Shown here: positions 46,357 through 59,500 of the stretch, in pieces
Layout of the letters: every line of letters starts with the position of its first letter
Numbering within the stretch: position 1 is the first letter of the stretch
Assembly (NCBI RefSeq): GCF_010015445.1
Contig: NC_053112.1
Location: forward strand, 9,125,403 to 9,189,402
DNA from: Perca fluviatilis
Lineage: Eukaryota > Chordata > Actinopteri > Perciformes > Percidae
DNA: 64,000 nt
Direction: 5' to 3'
Made by a program: the position numbers and the translations under genes
The notes under the pieces: model-generated
Told to the model about the DNA's origin: nothing
The model's input: only the letters and a program-made list of their open reading frames with translations
Databases searched by the model: none

Positions 46357-49300
46357 TAAATACTGTGACAGTATAAAAACGCAACTCCTTTAAATTCTCT
46401 GTCAGTTCACAGACAAATGTACAAAGCCCATATTCAGAAATTGTGCCTTTAAACGAGCCATCAGGGCTTTCGTAACGTTGTGATGGCACAACTATACAAT
46501 ATACATGTAGAAAGTGTCGCACCATTGCTGTTACAGTCATTCCCCGGCTGCAATGACGGTGCAGAGACTCAAAGAGTGCAGATGCAGAAGACTCGGAAAC
46601 GCTGACCAATCAGAGCAGACTGGGCTTTTTCAGGAGGTGGACTTAAAGAGACAGGCGCTACAACGGAGTGTTTCAGACAGAGGTTGAATACAGGTATATT
46701 CAAAGATTGTGTTTTTTTTAAACATTTAAGCATGTAATGTTCTAGTAGAAACACAAAATACAAGTATGTACCTGAAAATGAGCATAATATGGGACCTTTG
46801 AATTAAAAGCCAGTAACCTGTAATGCACACAGTGTGTGGTGTGTGCTTTAGGGACTGTCTGAGTTTCAAAGCCTGTAATTCCACCTCCACAATACCTCCT
46901 CCTGTAGTTAATATTACATGAACTGATCATTAGAGACTCCTGGTGAGCCTCGAGGCCTTAGGGCTCAAGGACCCTGAGGCAGGGGTCCTTTCCTGAGGGG
47001 TTTAAGGTGCGGTTTCTAATTTTAGTTTTGGTTCAAGTACCATTTCGAGGTTTATTCGCTGGGCCCGCGCTTGTAGAGTGTGTCAGCAGGCAATATCTTG
47101 TTGTGTTAGAGTAAAAAAGAAAGTGTGTGTTTCTGTTGAAAAGGGTTTAATTACCTTTTTTTTTGAATCTGAGAAATCACAATGTCTTCCAAATCTGTCT
47201 GCAAATGGATTACATTAAATGGAGACTTCTCCTGAGAAACTGTCAATTATTGGGAACATCAAATCATTAACGGTGACCTCACCCTGCTCAACTTGTGAAA
47301 ACAGGTATGACAATCAGTAAAATATCACATTTTTTAAGAAATCTCACTTTTCTTTCAATCTTACTAGAACTCTTAACCGACACAGTATATTGAACAATTG
47401 AACTGTTCAGAATGATCCTTTACTGCAAATCTTTTTTTTTTTCAACTTGGGTCTTAGTTTCATACTCAATTCTGTCAGTTGTAACACTGCACTTACTTAC
47501 TAATTGCTGGGATCTGGAAAAATGGGCACAAGGTCCAAGGTAGCAACAAACAGGGGCTAAACTTGTTTACAAACCGCCGCATATCTAAATATATACTGTA
47601 CATATTGTATGAAATGTCTGTAATAATCCCTCATTGGGCAGGAAAATTGGGTACTCACAATACCTCAATTACAGAAGGTAATAGAATTTAGACCCAGAGT
47701 GTAATAGACCAGAAATATCCTTTCAAGCCCCTGGTTAAATGCCAGGTGGCTGCTGTTGCTGCTCCATGGATAACTTCCTTTCGGTTTGTTTTAATCCAAA
47801 ATTAGTGTGGTAAACACTAGCTTTGTTTGGTAGCTTTGTATCTAGGCAACACTTGCTTTCACCAGGAAGTGGCCTCTTGGGACTTCAGTCAACTGTAATG
47901 TCAATGCAACACTTCTCCAATCTCAGTTCAGAAAGCAATTGAAGGTGTATTTACATGGTGGGTGCAGGCTTTCTATGCCCACATCCTCCACTACTGCAGC
48001 TTCGCCGCAACCCGGCGTTGGGGCCGCTCTGTGTTTCAAACCTCTACTGAGCCATCTTTTTGATTGTTGATTGTTTATTCCCTCTACAAGAAGTGAATAT
48101 GATGGCTACTGATTCAAACAGACTCCAAGGCAGAGTACACATTCGTCAATAAATGGTGGTGCTGTCAATAAATTCTTTGCCATGGAGACAAAAAAGAGAA
48201 AAGCAGTCAAAGCCTTCACAATGTATTTAACAGATACTGTCATTGGACAGAACTTTGTACAACCTTGTACTGCCAATGCCTCTACGGGAGGTGGGGGGGG
48301 GGACCGAGCGAGGGCAAGGCTCTTTAAAGACCTGCAGAGCTTTACTTTAACAAAGTTGATAATTAAAGTTAACACTTCAACTACCAACAGATTGTTTCTA
48401 GCCTTTCTGCGACCTCTGAAACATTATTTACCTTACACCACATATTACTAAAGTGAACAGAAAGACGCACAACAGAATATTAACAACCTACAGCACAATG
48501 GGGAGACAAAGCTAAATAGATTTAGATGAGAGTCAAACCCAGTTCAACAGAGCTGCTAGTATTCTTTCATAGGTTTGATATCCTAAAGCAGTACAATCTT
48601 ATATAATATATAGAATACAGTTGTTGACTATTGGGCTACATTATATCACTGACTGAATACATTATAAACCCATTCAAAGTTTCTAAACGTTTAACACTGA
48701 CGCGTTCAAAAGGTTTTACAGTTTCAGTTGTTTGGAATAAGCCCTTTCAGAGAGTAAGACTTCATTGTCATAAAAATCCACAGAAAAGAAATTAGATGCG
48801 TGGCTGATAAACACAAATATCTGCAACAGCTTTTGTCTCTTTTCAGGTTGGAGAAACATATTGCATTCTTCAGTATGGCATGAGCAGAGGTGAACAGAAT
48901 GCTTACAAATGTAGTGTATCGTCCTTCTGTTGGAGGTTTAACTCGTGCCCTATGGATCTGCTTTAAGCTTCCTTTATGAAAATGTTCAAGGATCTTACTG
49001 GTGCGTGTGCATGCTTTCTCACATTTACCGCATTTGATTTCAAGTCTTTAGCAAGCTGCTCTGTGGTTGTTGTGAAGGATGCATTTGTGTGCTATGAGAA
49101 TGTTACATTTTGATGATTTGAATTCCTTGTTTGATGGAGGAAGCAAAAAAATTGACATCCTGTTTCATTTTAGTTTACTTCTGTTTTTGTTTCTCTCCAT
49201 ATCTTTGGACGACATCATTTTACAACCTAAGTATCAAATGTTGAAGCTCCCCACTGGCACTTGAGAACACCGCACACACAGCTACACAGAAACAGAGAAT

Positions 49301-49747
49301 CTTGCATCCATGATCATGAGTACTGGTTTTCAGAGTCACACTTATCATTCACAAGTGCCATTACATAGAGTGATGCCGACAGCTACATACTGTACATGTT
49401 CAACTGTAGCTTGGAGTAGCGAAGTCAAGATAGTCAAGTCACAAAAAAAATAAAATCTAATGGCCTAAAACCTAAACTTTAAACAGCTCTCCACCTTAAC
49501 CAATAGTTAACACTAGTTTACAACCTGACAGGCTACTTGACAGTCCCAAATGTTGGGATGTCCTAAATCTGAGCCATAACTCATACCTGAACATCTGTTC
49601 TGCAGCTACAAAGTGGAGCCTAGTAAGCATCTTGATTGTTCCCCTAGAAAAATAATAAACACACTCTCTTTTCGTTGTCTTTTAATTAACAAAATGATGC
49701 AGTGTACTCATAGCGTGGTGCATAATAAGAACAGAGGTAAAGCAGAC

Positions 49748-49975
49748 TAGGGCTGTTCCCTCTTAGCCGATTAGCCGGCCAATTGGTCGTTTTGGTCTTA
49801 GTCGACTAGGATTCCTTTAGTCGATTAGTCATGTTTAATGCTTTTCCCATGCTGTACGACTTATTTTCAAGAAACGTATAAGCACATCTCTGGTTAACGA
49901 TTCTTTGCTGAGAAACAGAACTGCCATTAAATTAACTAATCCGATTTAGAATTTCTTCAGTCGAGGACAGCCCTA
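49748..49975. mobile_element. hAT-type MITE with perfect 8-bp target-site duplication
   Basis: A 228-bp element with ends TAGGGCTGTTCCC and GAGGACAGCCCTA. The 8-mer AAGCAGAC lies directly before (49740-49747) and after (49976-49983). The interior contains TTAGTCGACTAGG and TTAGTCGATTAGTC, self-complementary words seen in fish hAT MITEs. It lies in an lcor intron. Confidence 0.92.
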
Positions 49976-50412
49976 AAGCAGACACCTCCGAATATTTCAC
50001 AACCATTACTGAGGGTTTCAGGAACCCCAGGTAGGGAAGCGTCTTTGCTTAAGTCTGATGGGTATCTACATTGACACGCAGGCCACATTTATTGGACAAC
50101 TTAGCAAATATGACCGAGGTTAAATAACGACAGCTGATAAAATCTGCCTTTGATTGCTGTCATCCACTTGTGAAATCAATCTTTCTCAGCTTGACTGCGG
50201 TTGGGCATCTGGATCCCGATCTTCAGAGTGTAACATTCTCCCCTCAGGCCAAATCTCCTCACACCATTTAGTGTTAGGACTGCCAAGTGCTGTCTGGGAG
50301 GTGTTCAGAAACACAACAGCCGTGACTGCTTAAACCTCTTCGGTGTTGTTTTAGGCGCATGACTGCACCGCTACGTTAACAGAGGCCAGTTTGACTAATC
50401 CTGTTGTCTTAC

Positions 50413-50503
50413 CCTTTGACCCTGGGCTCAGGGGAGAAGCCGGGGAAGGTTTTGAGGTTGCCTGCGCTGTGGTTCTTCTTGGTGGAGAGGTCCAGGACGC
50501 CAT
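50413..50503 (-). CDS. lcor: ligand-dependent corepressor, exon with second CtBP motif
   Basis: A 91-nt internal exon. The acceptor is TGTATCCTCAG followed by ATGGC at 50503, and the donor is GTCAAAGG followed by GTAAGACA at 50412-50411. Its first two bases complete the Asp codon started in the previous exon and it leaves two bases for the next. It encodes DGVLDLSTKKN, in which VLDLS (50484-50498) is the second CtBP-binding motif of LCOR, followed by a Ser/Pro-rich tail ending PEPRVKG. CtBP recruitment is one of the two repression arms of LCOR, the other being histone deacetylases. The exact phase fit with both neighbours is strong support. Confidence 0.93.
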
Positions 50504-53250
50504 CTGAGGATACACAAACACAGGAAAACAGATTTAACACAACTGAGGTCAAATCCTTTTCGAAGCATTACCTGCTTTAAAGAGTCAGAGTACAACACGG
50601 CAAGTCACATACCTAAATACTTCTGATCATGAATGTGTTGTAAACAGAAGGTTCATCATTTTGTATGCTTATTAAGCAGTATGTAGTACACTTCATTTAA
50701 GAGGAAGGCCCATTTTGTAGAAATTAATTTGTCTCATTTGGTGTTTCAGCCCAATAGCAGAGAGAAAAACTGTATCAAATCCATACGATTCTGTAAAAAT
50801 TAGGAGGTTATTGAGTTTATGAAGTCCAAAATGGACACTTATAAAACTAGTTCACAAACGTTTCATACTGTACAGCGAGAAACTCTTAACAGTGAAACCA
50901 ATTTACAGTCAATACATTTATTTTCAACCCCCAGTTTTTATGCGCATTTTCATTGCAACAAAATGCGACAAAGTGCAATGGAAAAAGGCTCCAACGGTTT
51001 TTCTCGATGCATTCAACTCCTAATATTCACATAACAGTAGTGGATGGAAACACGCATTATTTTATTTTATTTTGAAACTTGACTTACTACTTTAGTATTA
51101 AATGATTCAGAAACTCATGATATGTCAACAAAGTCACATCAAGGAAATCTGTGAATTATCCTTCACAAAATATCCTTAGAAAAACACTGCTCTGGAAAAG
51201 TATTCCATAAATAAAAATTATGAATTTATAAATGAGCTTTGAGGTAAAAATTTATTACAGGTTGCGGATTAATGCCCAGTTTGAATGTTACTTATTTCCT
51301 TAGAAATATTCTTACTTCCAATGATGAAGAGTATCAAAAGTCCATGCTTAGAGACCACCGTGTCAATAGTTTATTAGTCTGTTATTTCTGATGACATTTA
51401 TAATGCCTTCTTATACAACAATAATAATGATCTGGATCACAATCAAGATTTAAATAACCTGAGCAGTTCACTATATTGGCAACTATTCTACATGTTCATT
51501 TTGTGTATTACTGTAATTATTAGCTAAGAGAGTAGACGTTCAGATTATTTACCTTTAAAACAACATTCTTCATAGTGAAGACGAACACAATGAACCAGAG
51601 GGAAAAGGAAACAAGAGAAGCCTATTTCAGATAATCATGTGTGTTTATGCGAGTTATATATGAGGCAGTCGACCTGTTTGTACTGTTTATTAATATAATC
51701 TATCGGCATCAAATACATGTTAACAGCTTCTGTTAAGCAACTGCCAGTTTATGCGTGTGTCTGCATATGAAAACGACGACGAAAGTTTTTTCCTTTTTCT
51801 GTGGTTAGATGACAAAAAAGCTTGAGATATGTTGTGTATATGCTGTGTGCTACAGAACAGGTGGACTCTCTGTGGCACTTTAGCAAGGAAGTCTGGGAAA
51901 TATGGCAACATGCTGTGTGTGAAATCTCAGTTTATTTGTGAATATGTTTGTCAGGCAAATCAGGTCACCACAAACACACGCAGAAAAGATATACAGTATT
52001 ATCATGTGTGGGGAATTTAAAGTCGGTTGAAAATTAGTTTGAACTGATGAGTTCGTTTTTATAACGCTCTGGTTATTTTTCAGTGAAAATTTGTAAACAC
52101 AGAAAAGGATGAACGTTATTAATATTAAAGTTTTTGTAAATCATTCATCATTTACCAGGACCCTCACTGTTTTTGTTTTCTTTGGGCATGCAGTAATCCT
52201 GCAAGATGGAATATGGATAAGATATTATTGATATCTGATGGTTTTGCCAAACAAATCTCAAAAGTATTGCTTTTTTTGAAAGCCTGAAATTGAAGAAAAA
52301 AAACATTACAGTATACACACAGTAATGTAAATGCAAAATGACAAATTCATCCCAGTCATTGACCTCTGTGTTTTTCTGGTGTAATCCCTAAAGTGCTGCC
52401 GACCTTCTGACCCCTCTAACACAAACAGCCCTATATGGGCACGGACTCGCTAATCTTCAGAGGATTTTTGTTGTTTAATCGGACAAAAAAGAAAACATTA
52501 AAATGAAAAACAGAATCCCTGTACAGCCCAGAGGAGACAAAAATAATGTAGATTAATATCATCATGTTAATGGTAGTATGTATATATACACATTATACAC
52601 ACGTGGCCCACACTTGTGAAATTGCAACATCTATTTGAAACGGTCTTGTAGTACCAATTCCTGCCTGAATGTTAGTTAACACTAAATATCCCAACAGCCC
52701 AGACTCTAAACTGTATCATAGCAACATTTTTGCAACTAGGAACCAAGGACCATGTGTGTACAAAATATTTTGGCTCTGACATGAATCTTAATCAAAATAC
52801 ACTCGAGTCACAATATGCCCAGGGATAACAACCATGATAAATTACACTAATGAGGTCCTTCTCTGGGCTAATGAACATGTCAATTAGCATCTCCATCTAC
52901 GTTAGCATGCTTGTTTTCATAGAACACATTAAGGACTCTCTATGTTCTGTATTAAAGAGTTAAATGAAAAAAAAAGTATCCTCATCAACATGCAGATTTA
53001 CGCAGCCAAGTACTGTAGCTTTATAGCTCATAAACTGCAACTTCACACTTACAGTGTGATGGTTTAGTAATGTTTTGTTGTGAAAGTTATTTTGTTCGCT
53101 AGAATGGTGTAATTGTGTCACCAAAATCCAAAATCATCCATCCACATGCTACTTGCAGGGGTCATGAGATGTGGTAAATGTGCACATATCCCCAAATCCT
53201 TTTAAATGCACTTCTTCTGTCACTATCTAAATATGTCTACATTCGATTAA

Positions 53251-53596
53251 ATGTCCCATATTGTAAAAACTTTTTTGATATCGAAGCAGGTTGAGGTGCT
53301 ATATAAATACTGTGAAAGTATCAAAAATGCACACAGCCCGTATTCAGAAACTGTGCCTTTAAACGAGCCTTAATGGACTTCTGTACGGTTGTGATGTCAC
53401 AACTATACTATATATACCTGTAGGTACAAAGTGCAGCTACAGTGCAGGTATACTGTAATGACGGTGCAGAGACTTTAAGAGCGCAGATGCGGAAGAAACA
53501 CTGACCTCTGGGAGGGGGGATTAAAGATAAAAAACATCTTCTAGTAGAAACCCAAAATACAATTATAAACCTGAAAATGAGCATAATATGGGACTA
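53251..53596. mobile_element. TTAA-flanked MITE, intact copy
   Basis: 346 bp between TTAA at 53247-53250 and TTAA at 53597-53600. The ends ATGTCCCATATTGT and GCATAATATGGGACTAT are imperfect inverted repeats. It is the uninterrupted relative of the MITE that received the Tc1 at 44727. No coding capacity. Confidence 0.8.
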
Positions 53597-54161
53597 TTAA
53601 ATATTTTGTCATTTTATTTCCATAATTTATAAATTGGTTGAGTAGGCAGTCAGACAGTAAACTGCAGAATATCTGCTTTTGTCTCGAACCAATTGAGAAC
53701 ATGTCTGGCTCTTAAATAAGCAGCTAAGTGCTTCGCTTTCTACACCTGCTAGTGTTTAACTGTGTCTGTCTGCTGTTTGCTGCTGGGCAGATAGTAAGTG
53801 GGTCTATCAGAGCCTGTTTGCTGAAATAGCTGCCTGCAGCTGCTGCTGAATACAGAGTCGATGAGTGCTGGGACTGAACCGTAAAATAAATGGGCTTTAA
53901 CACCAAATCTATGAGATAAATGACTAAACCCAAGACGATTGTGATTGGTTTAAAGAAATGCCAATAAAGCAGAGAATGTTTTTCTCCCATCCCGGAATGC
54001 TGTGTGGACTAGCCAGACCCTCCTCCGCAGCACTGTGGAGGAAGGTCTGGCAATGCGAGAATACATTTTTCCCAAAATGGTATCTACTGTGTAATTCAAA
54101 CAAGTGCGTGCCTGTGCTTACAGGATACAGCTTTGAAGATAATCAGAATTTGTCCAAACGG

Positions 54162-54162
54162 T

Positions 54163-54207
<45 letters not shown>

Positions 54208-54225
54208 TGAGAGAGAGAGATACAA
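54162..54225. repeat. GT microsatellite with GA tail
   Basis: (GT)n of about 40 bases with ATGTGTGT interruptions, followed by GAGAGAGAGAGA. A T12 run lies at 54261-54272. Confidence 0.95.
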
Positions 54226-55051
54226 TGTGCGAGCATGAGGTGGATGTACATGCCTAAATCTTTTTTTTTTTTTGCAAAAATTAAGGAGGCTTACTGTAAG
54301 CAGATTCCAAAAAGCTGGTATTAAAGTGGGTGACCGGTCACACTGTGGTTGAGGGTTAAAACAGCGAGCTTTGGCTTCAACTCTGCAGCCTGCTTGGTCA
54401 TCGAGAGGCCTACCCCCTGCTGGTTTAGTTTGATTAAAAATAGATTGAACCCTGAGCTTCATGTCAAAGCTCAGTATTGTGTTGCAAAGTCTCAATCCAA
54501 ACGATGATGGCTTTTCAGTGATCTGTGCATGAGCCGAATGTGTTTAATGTGAGTCTTGATGTGTAGAAAGGGTGTCTGTGAGTGCAGTCATCATGTCGGT
54601 TTACAATGCCAAGGCGATGGAACATTTTGTGAAAAGTAGTTTTAACATATGATTTGTGACTAACTACAAACGCTTGCAGAATCAAGAACACAAAAATGCA
54701 GAATAAACATAGTCGAAGTACAAAAAAATAAAGACAGACACAATCTGGACCTGAACCAGATGATTAATACTATGATACAACTTGGATTAAACACTAACTT
54801 TCTGCAAACTTCAAAAAATAAATATTAAAGGGTCTAAGCTGAATTATAAATGAGTCAATTTAAAAAAAAACAACCTGAAAACAGTGGGAGTTCCTTGTGT
54901 ATAAAATTTTTCTCTTTTTCAAAAGCAATTTATCTTTTATTTTTAAAACATCCAATAACAACTAGTGGCCACATCGGAATTCCAATGGACTACCACCACA
55001 TTAAAAATGTGGTGATAGATTAATTACTGATGATAAAATGCTCCTGATTAC

Positions 55052-55052
<1 letters not shown>

Positions 55053-55109
<57 letters not shown>
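55053..55109. repeat. GT microsatellite
   Basis: Uninterrupted (GT)n of about 54 bases. Confidence 0.97.
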
Positions 55110-55110
<1 letters not shown>

Positions 55111-55320
55111 ATGTTTATTAACCGTAATGTGGGGACTATATATACCCAGTGACATTGTGGGGACTGCCCTATTTGGGAACAAAAAGCTGGTGCCATTACG
55201 TTATTGATTCTTTTTTGTTGGTTTAGGTTATTTTAGGTTTGGGGAGGCCTCCAACGAATTAATAAAAATGAACACAATGTCCTCATAATTGACACAACAT
55301 TTGTGTGTGGTTGCTCTCAC

Positions 55321-55791
55321 CCTCCTGGCTGGGCTCTGGGTCTGCCTCGTTCTTTTTGACGGAGAGGTCCAGTGGGCCGTCCTGGTCGGCCATGAGAAGC
55401 TTGCTGAGGACGGGATTCTGTGCAGAGGCAGCAGCCGTACCTCCTCCTCCACCGTTACTGGCTCCCGTACCGTTGCTGCTCTGGGTGCAGGCGGGTGCTG
55501 AGGCAGCAGCAGCGGTGGCGGAGGTGGGGCTGAGGCCAGGTCCCGGGGATGGGGAGGAGGAGGCAGACGATTGAGGGGAGCTCGGCACGGGCAGGGGCCC
55601 ATGCAGGGAGCATGGGGCCACGACCAGAGACGCCGCTCTCGACAGGCTTTGGTCCTTCATGGTGCCGTTGGGCAGGGGCGAGTCGTCCTGAGTAGTTTTT
55701 GAGGTATATTCGGCAGCGAACTGGCGGATCATTCGCTGCATGATCTCACGAGCCACTAGAGGAATGTGAGGTTCTGAGAAACTTGGGAGGT
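55321..55791 (-). CDS. lcor: ligand-dependent corepressor, exon with NR box and first CtBP motif
   Basis: A 471-nt exon. The acceptor is TCGTTTCTCTCTAG followed by ACCTCCC at 55791, and the donor is CAGGAGG followed by GTGAGAGC at 55319-55320. It opens with DLPSFSEPHIPLVAREIMQ and MQRMIRQFAAEYTSKT; the latter is the start region of the short LCOR isoform, so its ATG may act as an internal or alternative start. It then has a long Ser/Pro/Ala/Gly insert (about 45 residues more than I recall for human LCOR), the nuclear-receptor box LSKLL (55394-55408), MADQDGPLDLS with the CtBP motif PLDLS (55361-55375), and ends PEPSQEG. The LXXLL motif contacts agonist-bound nuclear receptors such as the oestrogen receptor. 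Phases 1 in and 1 out match both neighbours. Confidence 0.95.
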
Positions 55792-56100
55792 CTAGAGAGA
55801 AACGAAGCAGAGGAACAAACATGTCAGCATCCCGTCCTCCAGGAATAATTTCAGTCATTACCATGTTTATTTATCCCATTTCATCCTGAAAATGTAATCC
55901 TGATGCTGTGGTAAAATAATCCAAAAATCGCTTGGAAGCAGCGCTTAATCCTGCCTATTGACCAAGATAAAAGCACAAGGATATGAGTGTGTACAGCAGA
56001 TTATTTTGCCTGCCATCCCTCAGCTGTAGCTTTCATACCTTCTCCCTAAATTTACCCAGGATTCTCTCTTGTAATCACAAGAGAGAATTTACATTTTACA

Positions 56101-56538
56101 TTTACATTAAGCACTTAGTAACAACTTAAAATTGTATATCAGATCAATTTATGCATGACGGTTCGGCCATGATTTGTTCTTGAATTATTGTGTTATCCAG
56201 AATAGAGCTGAAGAACACTTAATCAATTGATTGACAAAACATTTATCACCAACAACTTTCATACATTACAGTTAGTAAAGAGAAGGTGACGTTTTCGATG
56301 ATATTAAACTTTGGACACCTTTACATTAAGCACTTAGTAACAACTTAAAATTGTATATCAGATCAATTTATGCATGACGGTTCGGCCATGATTTGTTCTT
56401 GAATTATTGTGTTCACCAGAATAGAGCTGAAGAACACTTAATCAGTCAATTGACAAAACATTTATCACCAACAACTTTCATACATTACAGTTAGTAAAGA
56501 GAAGGTGACGTTTTTGATGATATTAAACTTTGGACAAG
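56101..56538. repeat. 219-bp tandem duplication
   Basis: 56101-56319 and 56320-56538 are nearly identical (TTTACATTAAGCACTTAG ... TTAAACTTTGGACA). By eye only a handful of differences are present: ATCC/CACC near 56193 and 56412, AATTG/GTCAA, and TCG/TTG. The first copy is preceded by TTTACATTTACATT, which may have primed slippage or unequal exchange. It is recent, intronic and has no coding potential. Confidence 0.95.
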
Positions 56539-59500
56539 CTGTAAAAGAACAACAACAAAATGTCTTTAGTACCGCACTGTACTTATACAGAATAGTATAA
56601 TTTGATTATCATCTTGCTTTCCTGATTTATCATTAGTCAGAGCATTTTGCCAGTTCCATTTGTAAAACACATCCATTACAATAAAATAAAAACCAATAAA
56701 ATAAGAATTTCAAAGTGCAACAAGTACCAGGAGACCCCTAGAGTCTACACGCTATACCCAAACTTCCCATTATTCCCTGCTACAAAACAAACTCACATCA
56801 AAACACTGTTCATTGATCTCATCGGTTAATACACATTGAGAAACACAGCAACAATGACGACACTCATTTGTTATTAATGCATTAATCTGGCATTGTCCCA
56901 GATAAATCAACTGCACTTATCTCTTTATAACCAGCAGCTTTATTATTTGGATACTTTCATGCGTGCCATTGAGTCAAACCCTAAATCCTCCAAACAATAC
57001 ATTCGCCCAAAAATCTAATCCTGTAGCTATGCTGAAATAAGTCAAAAATCACATTCATTCTGCACTTTATATACAGCACTTAATCCTCCCTATTGAGCCT
57101 GGTTAATGCACCATAATATCTGTGTACAGCAGGTACCTGAATGCCTTACACTTCTGATTTCACAGCATGATTCCTGTTTTTATTTTTTTAAACTCTGCAC
57201 CGTTTCTTCAGTTATTTCAAATTATAACTCATTTGCACCAGTTCTGGGGGTTTCATAGCTTGATTGCCATTTTATCACAGTATGTGCTCCAACTTAGGGA
57301 GCCATAAAGTAAGTGAAAAATACTGTAAAACCACTGATTATCTATCCTACTTATGCATTTGAACTTTTTATTTTTGAGGGCCAAGAACAGCCTGAGACTC
57401 TGCAAAGCGTGGGCTCAAGACTGAAGACTCTTCTTAATGAAGAGCTTACAGTAGGCTGACCGCTTCAAATGTTTTTAATTTACAATTTTTTTTTATCCTT
57501 GTTGGTTTGTCTTCTATTTCTTCCACTAGTTCATCCCTAAACAGTTTTTCCTGTGTTAAACCATTGTTTTGAAAAGTGATAACCGCTATCATCAAAATAG
57601 GCAATCTTGGATGTTAAAATACCAGTACGTGTGTTCTGATCATTATATTAAGCACTGTAAAAATAAACAATGTTTTCAAAACAACATTACAAAGTGTTTC
57701 ACAGATGATTAAAACTGGCATGACAATGAACACTGGAAATGTCAGACATGTCACATGAAGAAAAAACTGGAGTCAAACACAAGAAAACATTAATTTAAAG
57801 CCTGTATGACATGTTGTAAAGAATCAATAATTTATTAAAACATGACACTTACAACTATATATTTTATTAGTATTTAGGCACATCACAATTGTACTAAAAC
57901 AAATCTATTAAATAATAAACCGGTTTTATGTCAACTTACTATGAAGTCAGTTGCAAGGAGGTAGGAAAACTATGAACTGTTTAATTATTCCAGCATTTGG
58001 CATATATAAGCTTTTATTTCAGTTGTGTTTTAGCTCTGATGTCTTTTTTATCATGAAACTGTATTTATATAACCACAGGATACTGTACAGCTGTGCCAAA
58101 GACCTGTATGTAGGTGTTGTTGCCATTTGTTGCTTAATCCCTTGTTCACAATGTGTAATCCCTGCCACTGAAATGAACCTTGTTGACATGGCAATAAAAG
58201 AGCGTGACGTTCGGTTGTCTAACAAAGACTCAATAAATTCAAGCAATTAACAGATTCCCTAAATTCTTATAGTATGTAAATACACACTCTGCGACAATAA
58301 AACCAGCTTTAAATGGAAAAAAAACAGGAAGCAGGTTTGCTGGAAATGTGCCCTTCATTTAGACAGGTGCAGGTTTCATGCTGCCACCTTGGGAAATCTC
58401 CTGGGGAAACCCCAGCGTGCACTGAGTATGCATGCTGTGCCCGCTAGGAAATGGCTGTTGTGTAACACTACGGGTCTTTGGAAAGGTACACAGGACGTCT
58501 CGCACCATTACAACAAAGCAGAAGTGATTCCACCCTGAGAGAGGAAGCTTCCTGAGAAGGTACGTAATATAATGTTTACCCCCAAAAAGACAAAACTATT
58601 TCGACAGATTTTTTAAAGGAGTTTTATGTTACTTTCTGTCAGCATGAGAAAAGAGCATGTAGGCAAACTGTTCACTTGAATTGCAAATGCTTACAAGTTG
58701 TAAATGTTGCTAGATGCCTATTTACCTTATCTCTTATGAAGTTAGTTGAAAAGTTAAATAAGTGAAAAACAACTTGCACCATACAGGGCGATATTAACAA
58801 ACATGGCAGTATTGCATTTCAGCAAAAAATCTGTCTGCTTTAACGACATCTTTGATCACTTTTTTGTGTTTTAATACAGCTGATTACATGGTATAGTTAT
58901 AGTTATTTGTCTTTAGGTTTAGGTTGTCAGACAACAGCACAATTACAATGTGTGTGTCTCATCCTGCTTAGGCCTGTGTGTTTATTGGTATTTATATGGC
59001 AGCTCCACAGGCAGCTTTGCCTGTGTGAGTGAAGCCAGATTGATTAGGGCCGAGCATTGATTGGTCAGACATCTGCTTCCTCCCTCCCTCCAGCCCGGAA
59101 AAAAACACAATATAAGCTTCCGTCCACCAGGCTCAGTGCTCCTCTGTCACAAAATAGCTGCCTGCCACAGGACAGAACATGATACACAACCAGTTTTGAG
59201 GAGATTAATATGGCAACTCAGCCTATATTCATACTTTGAAAGGGTGCTGTACCAAAACTGACAGTGCATGTAAATACAAGCACCAGACAGAAAATTAAAG
59301 CCTGTCATCCATCACTTTTGAATGTGAAACCAGGACTCTAATTTCTTTTAGTTAATAAATTCACTGAGCAGTTTGGCCAACTCAGAAATCTCTAGTCTAT
59401 GTTGTTTTATGGTAACTAGTCTTTGCATCTATTACATCAGTAAATCATCAGCAAATTATAAATAACAAAAACATCCCCCTGTATAATTCAATACAGTTCA

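Larger units (their letters stand above)
44678..46797. mobile_element. TTAA-type MITE split by a Tc1 insertion
   Basis: 46357-46797 and the stub at about 44678-44726 match, in order, the MITE at 53251-53596 (TTTTTTTGATA...AGCAGG, AAATACTGTGA, TTTAAACGAGCC, GACGGTGCAGAGACT, GAGCATAATATGGGAC). The match is interrupted exactly at a TA by the Tc1 copy at 44727-46356, so the Tc1 jumped into this MITE. The end reads ATATGGGACCTTTGAA, a decayed TTAA. The left boundary is approximate. Confidence 0.78.
43458..50412 (-). other. lcor intron before the last coding exon
   Basis: A 6955-bp GT-AG intron. The donor is GGTCAAAGG followed by GTAAGACAAC and the acceptor is TTTTTTTTCCATCCAG. It contains the MITE/Tc1 nest at 44678-46797 and a hAT MITE at 49748-49975. 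The remainder is AT-rich with no other exon seen. Confidence 0.85.
50504..55320 (-). other. lcor intron
   Basis: A 4817-bp GT-AG intron. The donor GAGG followed by GTGAGAGC lies at 55320-55319. It contains a TTAA MITE (53251-53596), GT microsatellites at about 54165-54210 and 55054-55108, and a segment at 55127-55180 (AATGTGGGGACTAT...CATTGTGGGGACTGCCC) typical of a fish repeat. No further exon is seen. Confidence 0.8.

Noticed and set aside
55283..55864. 193-codon open frame taken as a complete protein
   Set aside because: Its first 24 codons and last dozen are intronic; the acceptor at 55792-55793 and donor at 55319-55320 define the real exon.
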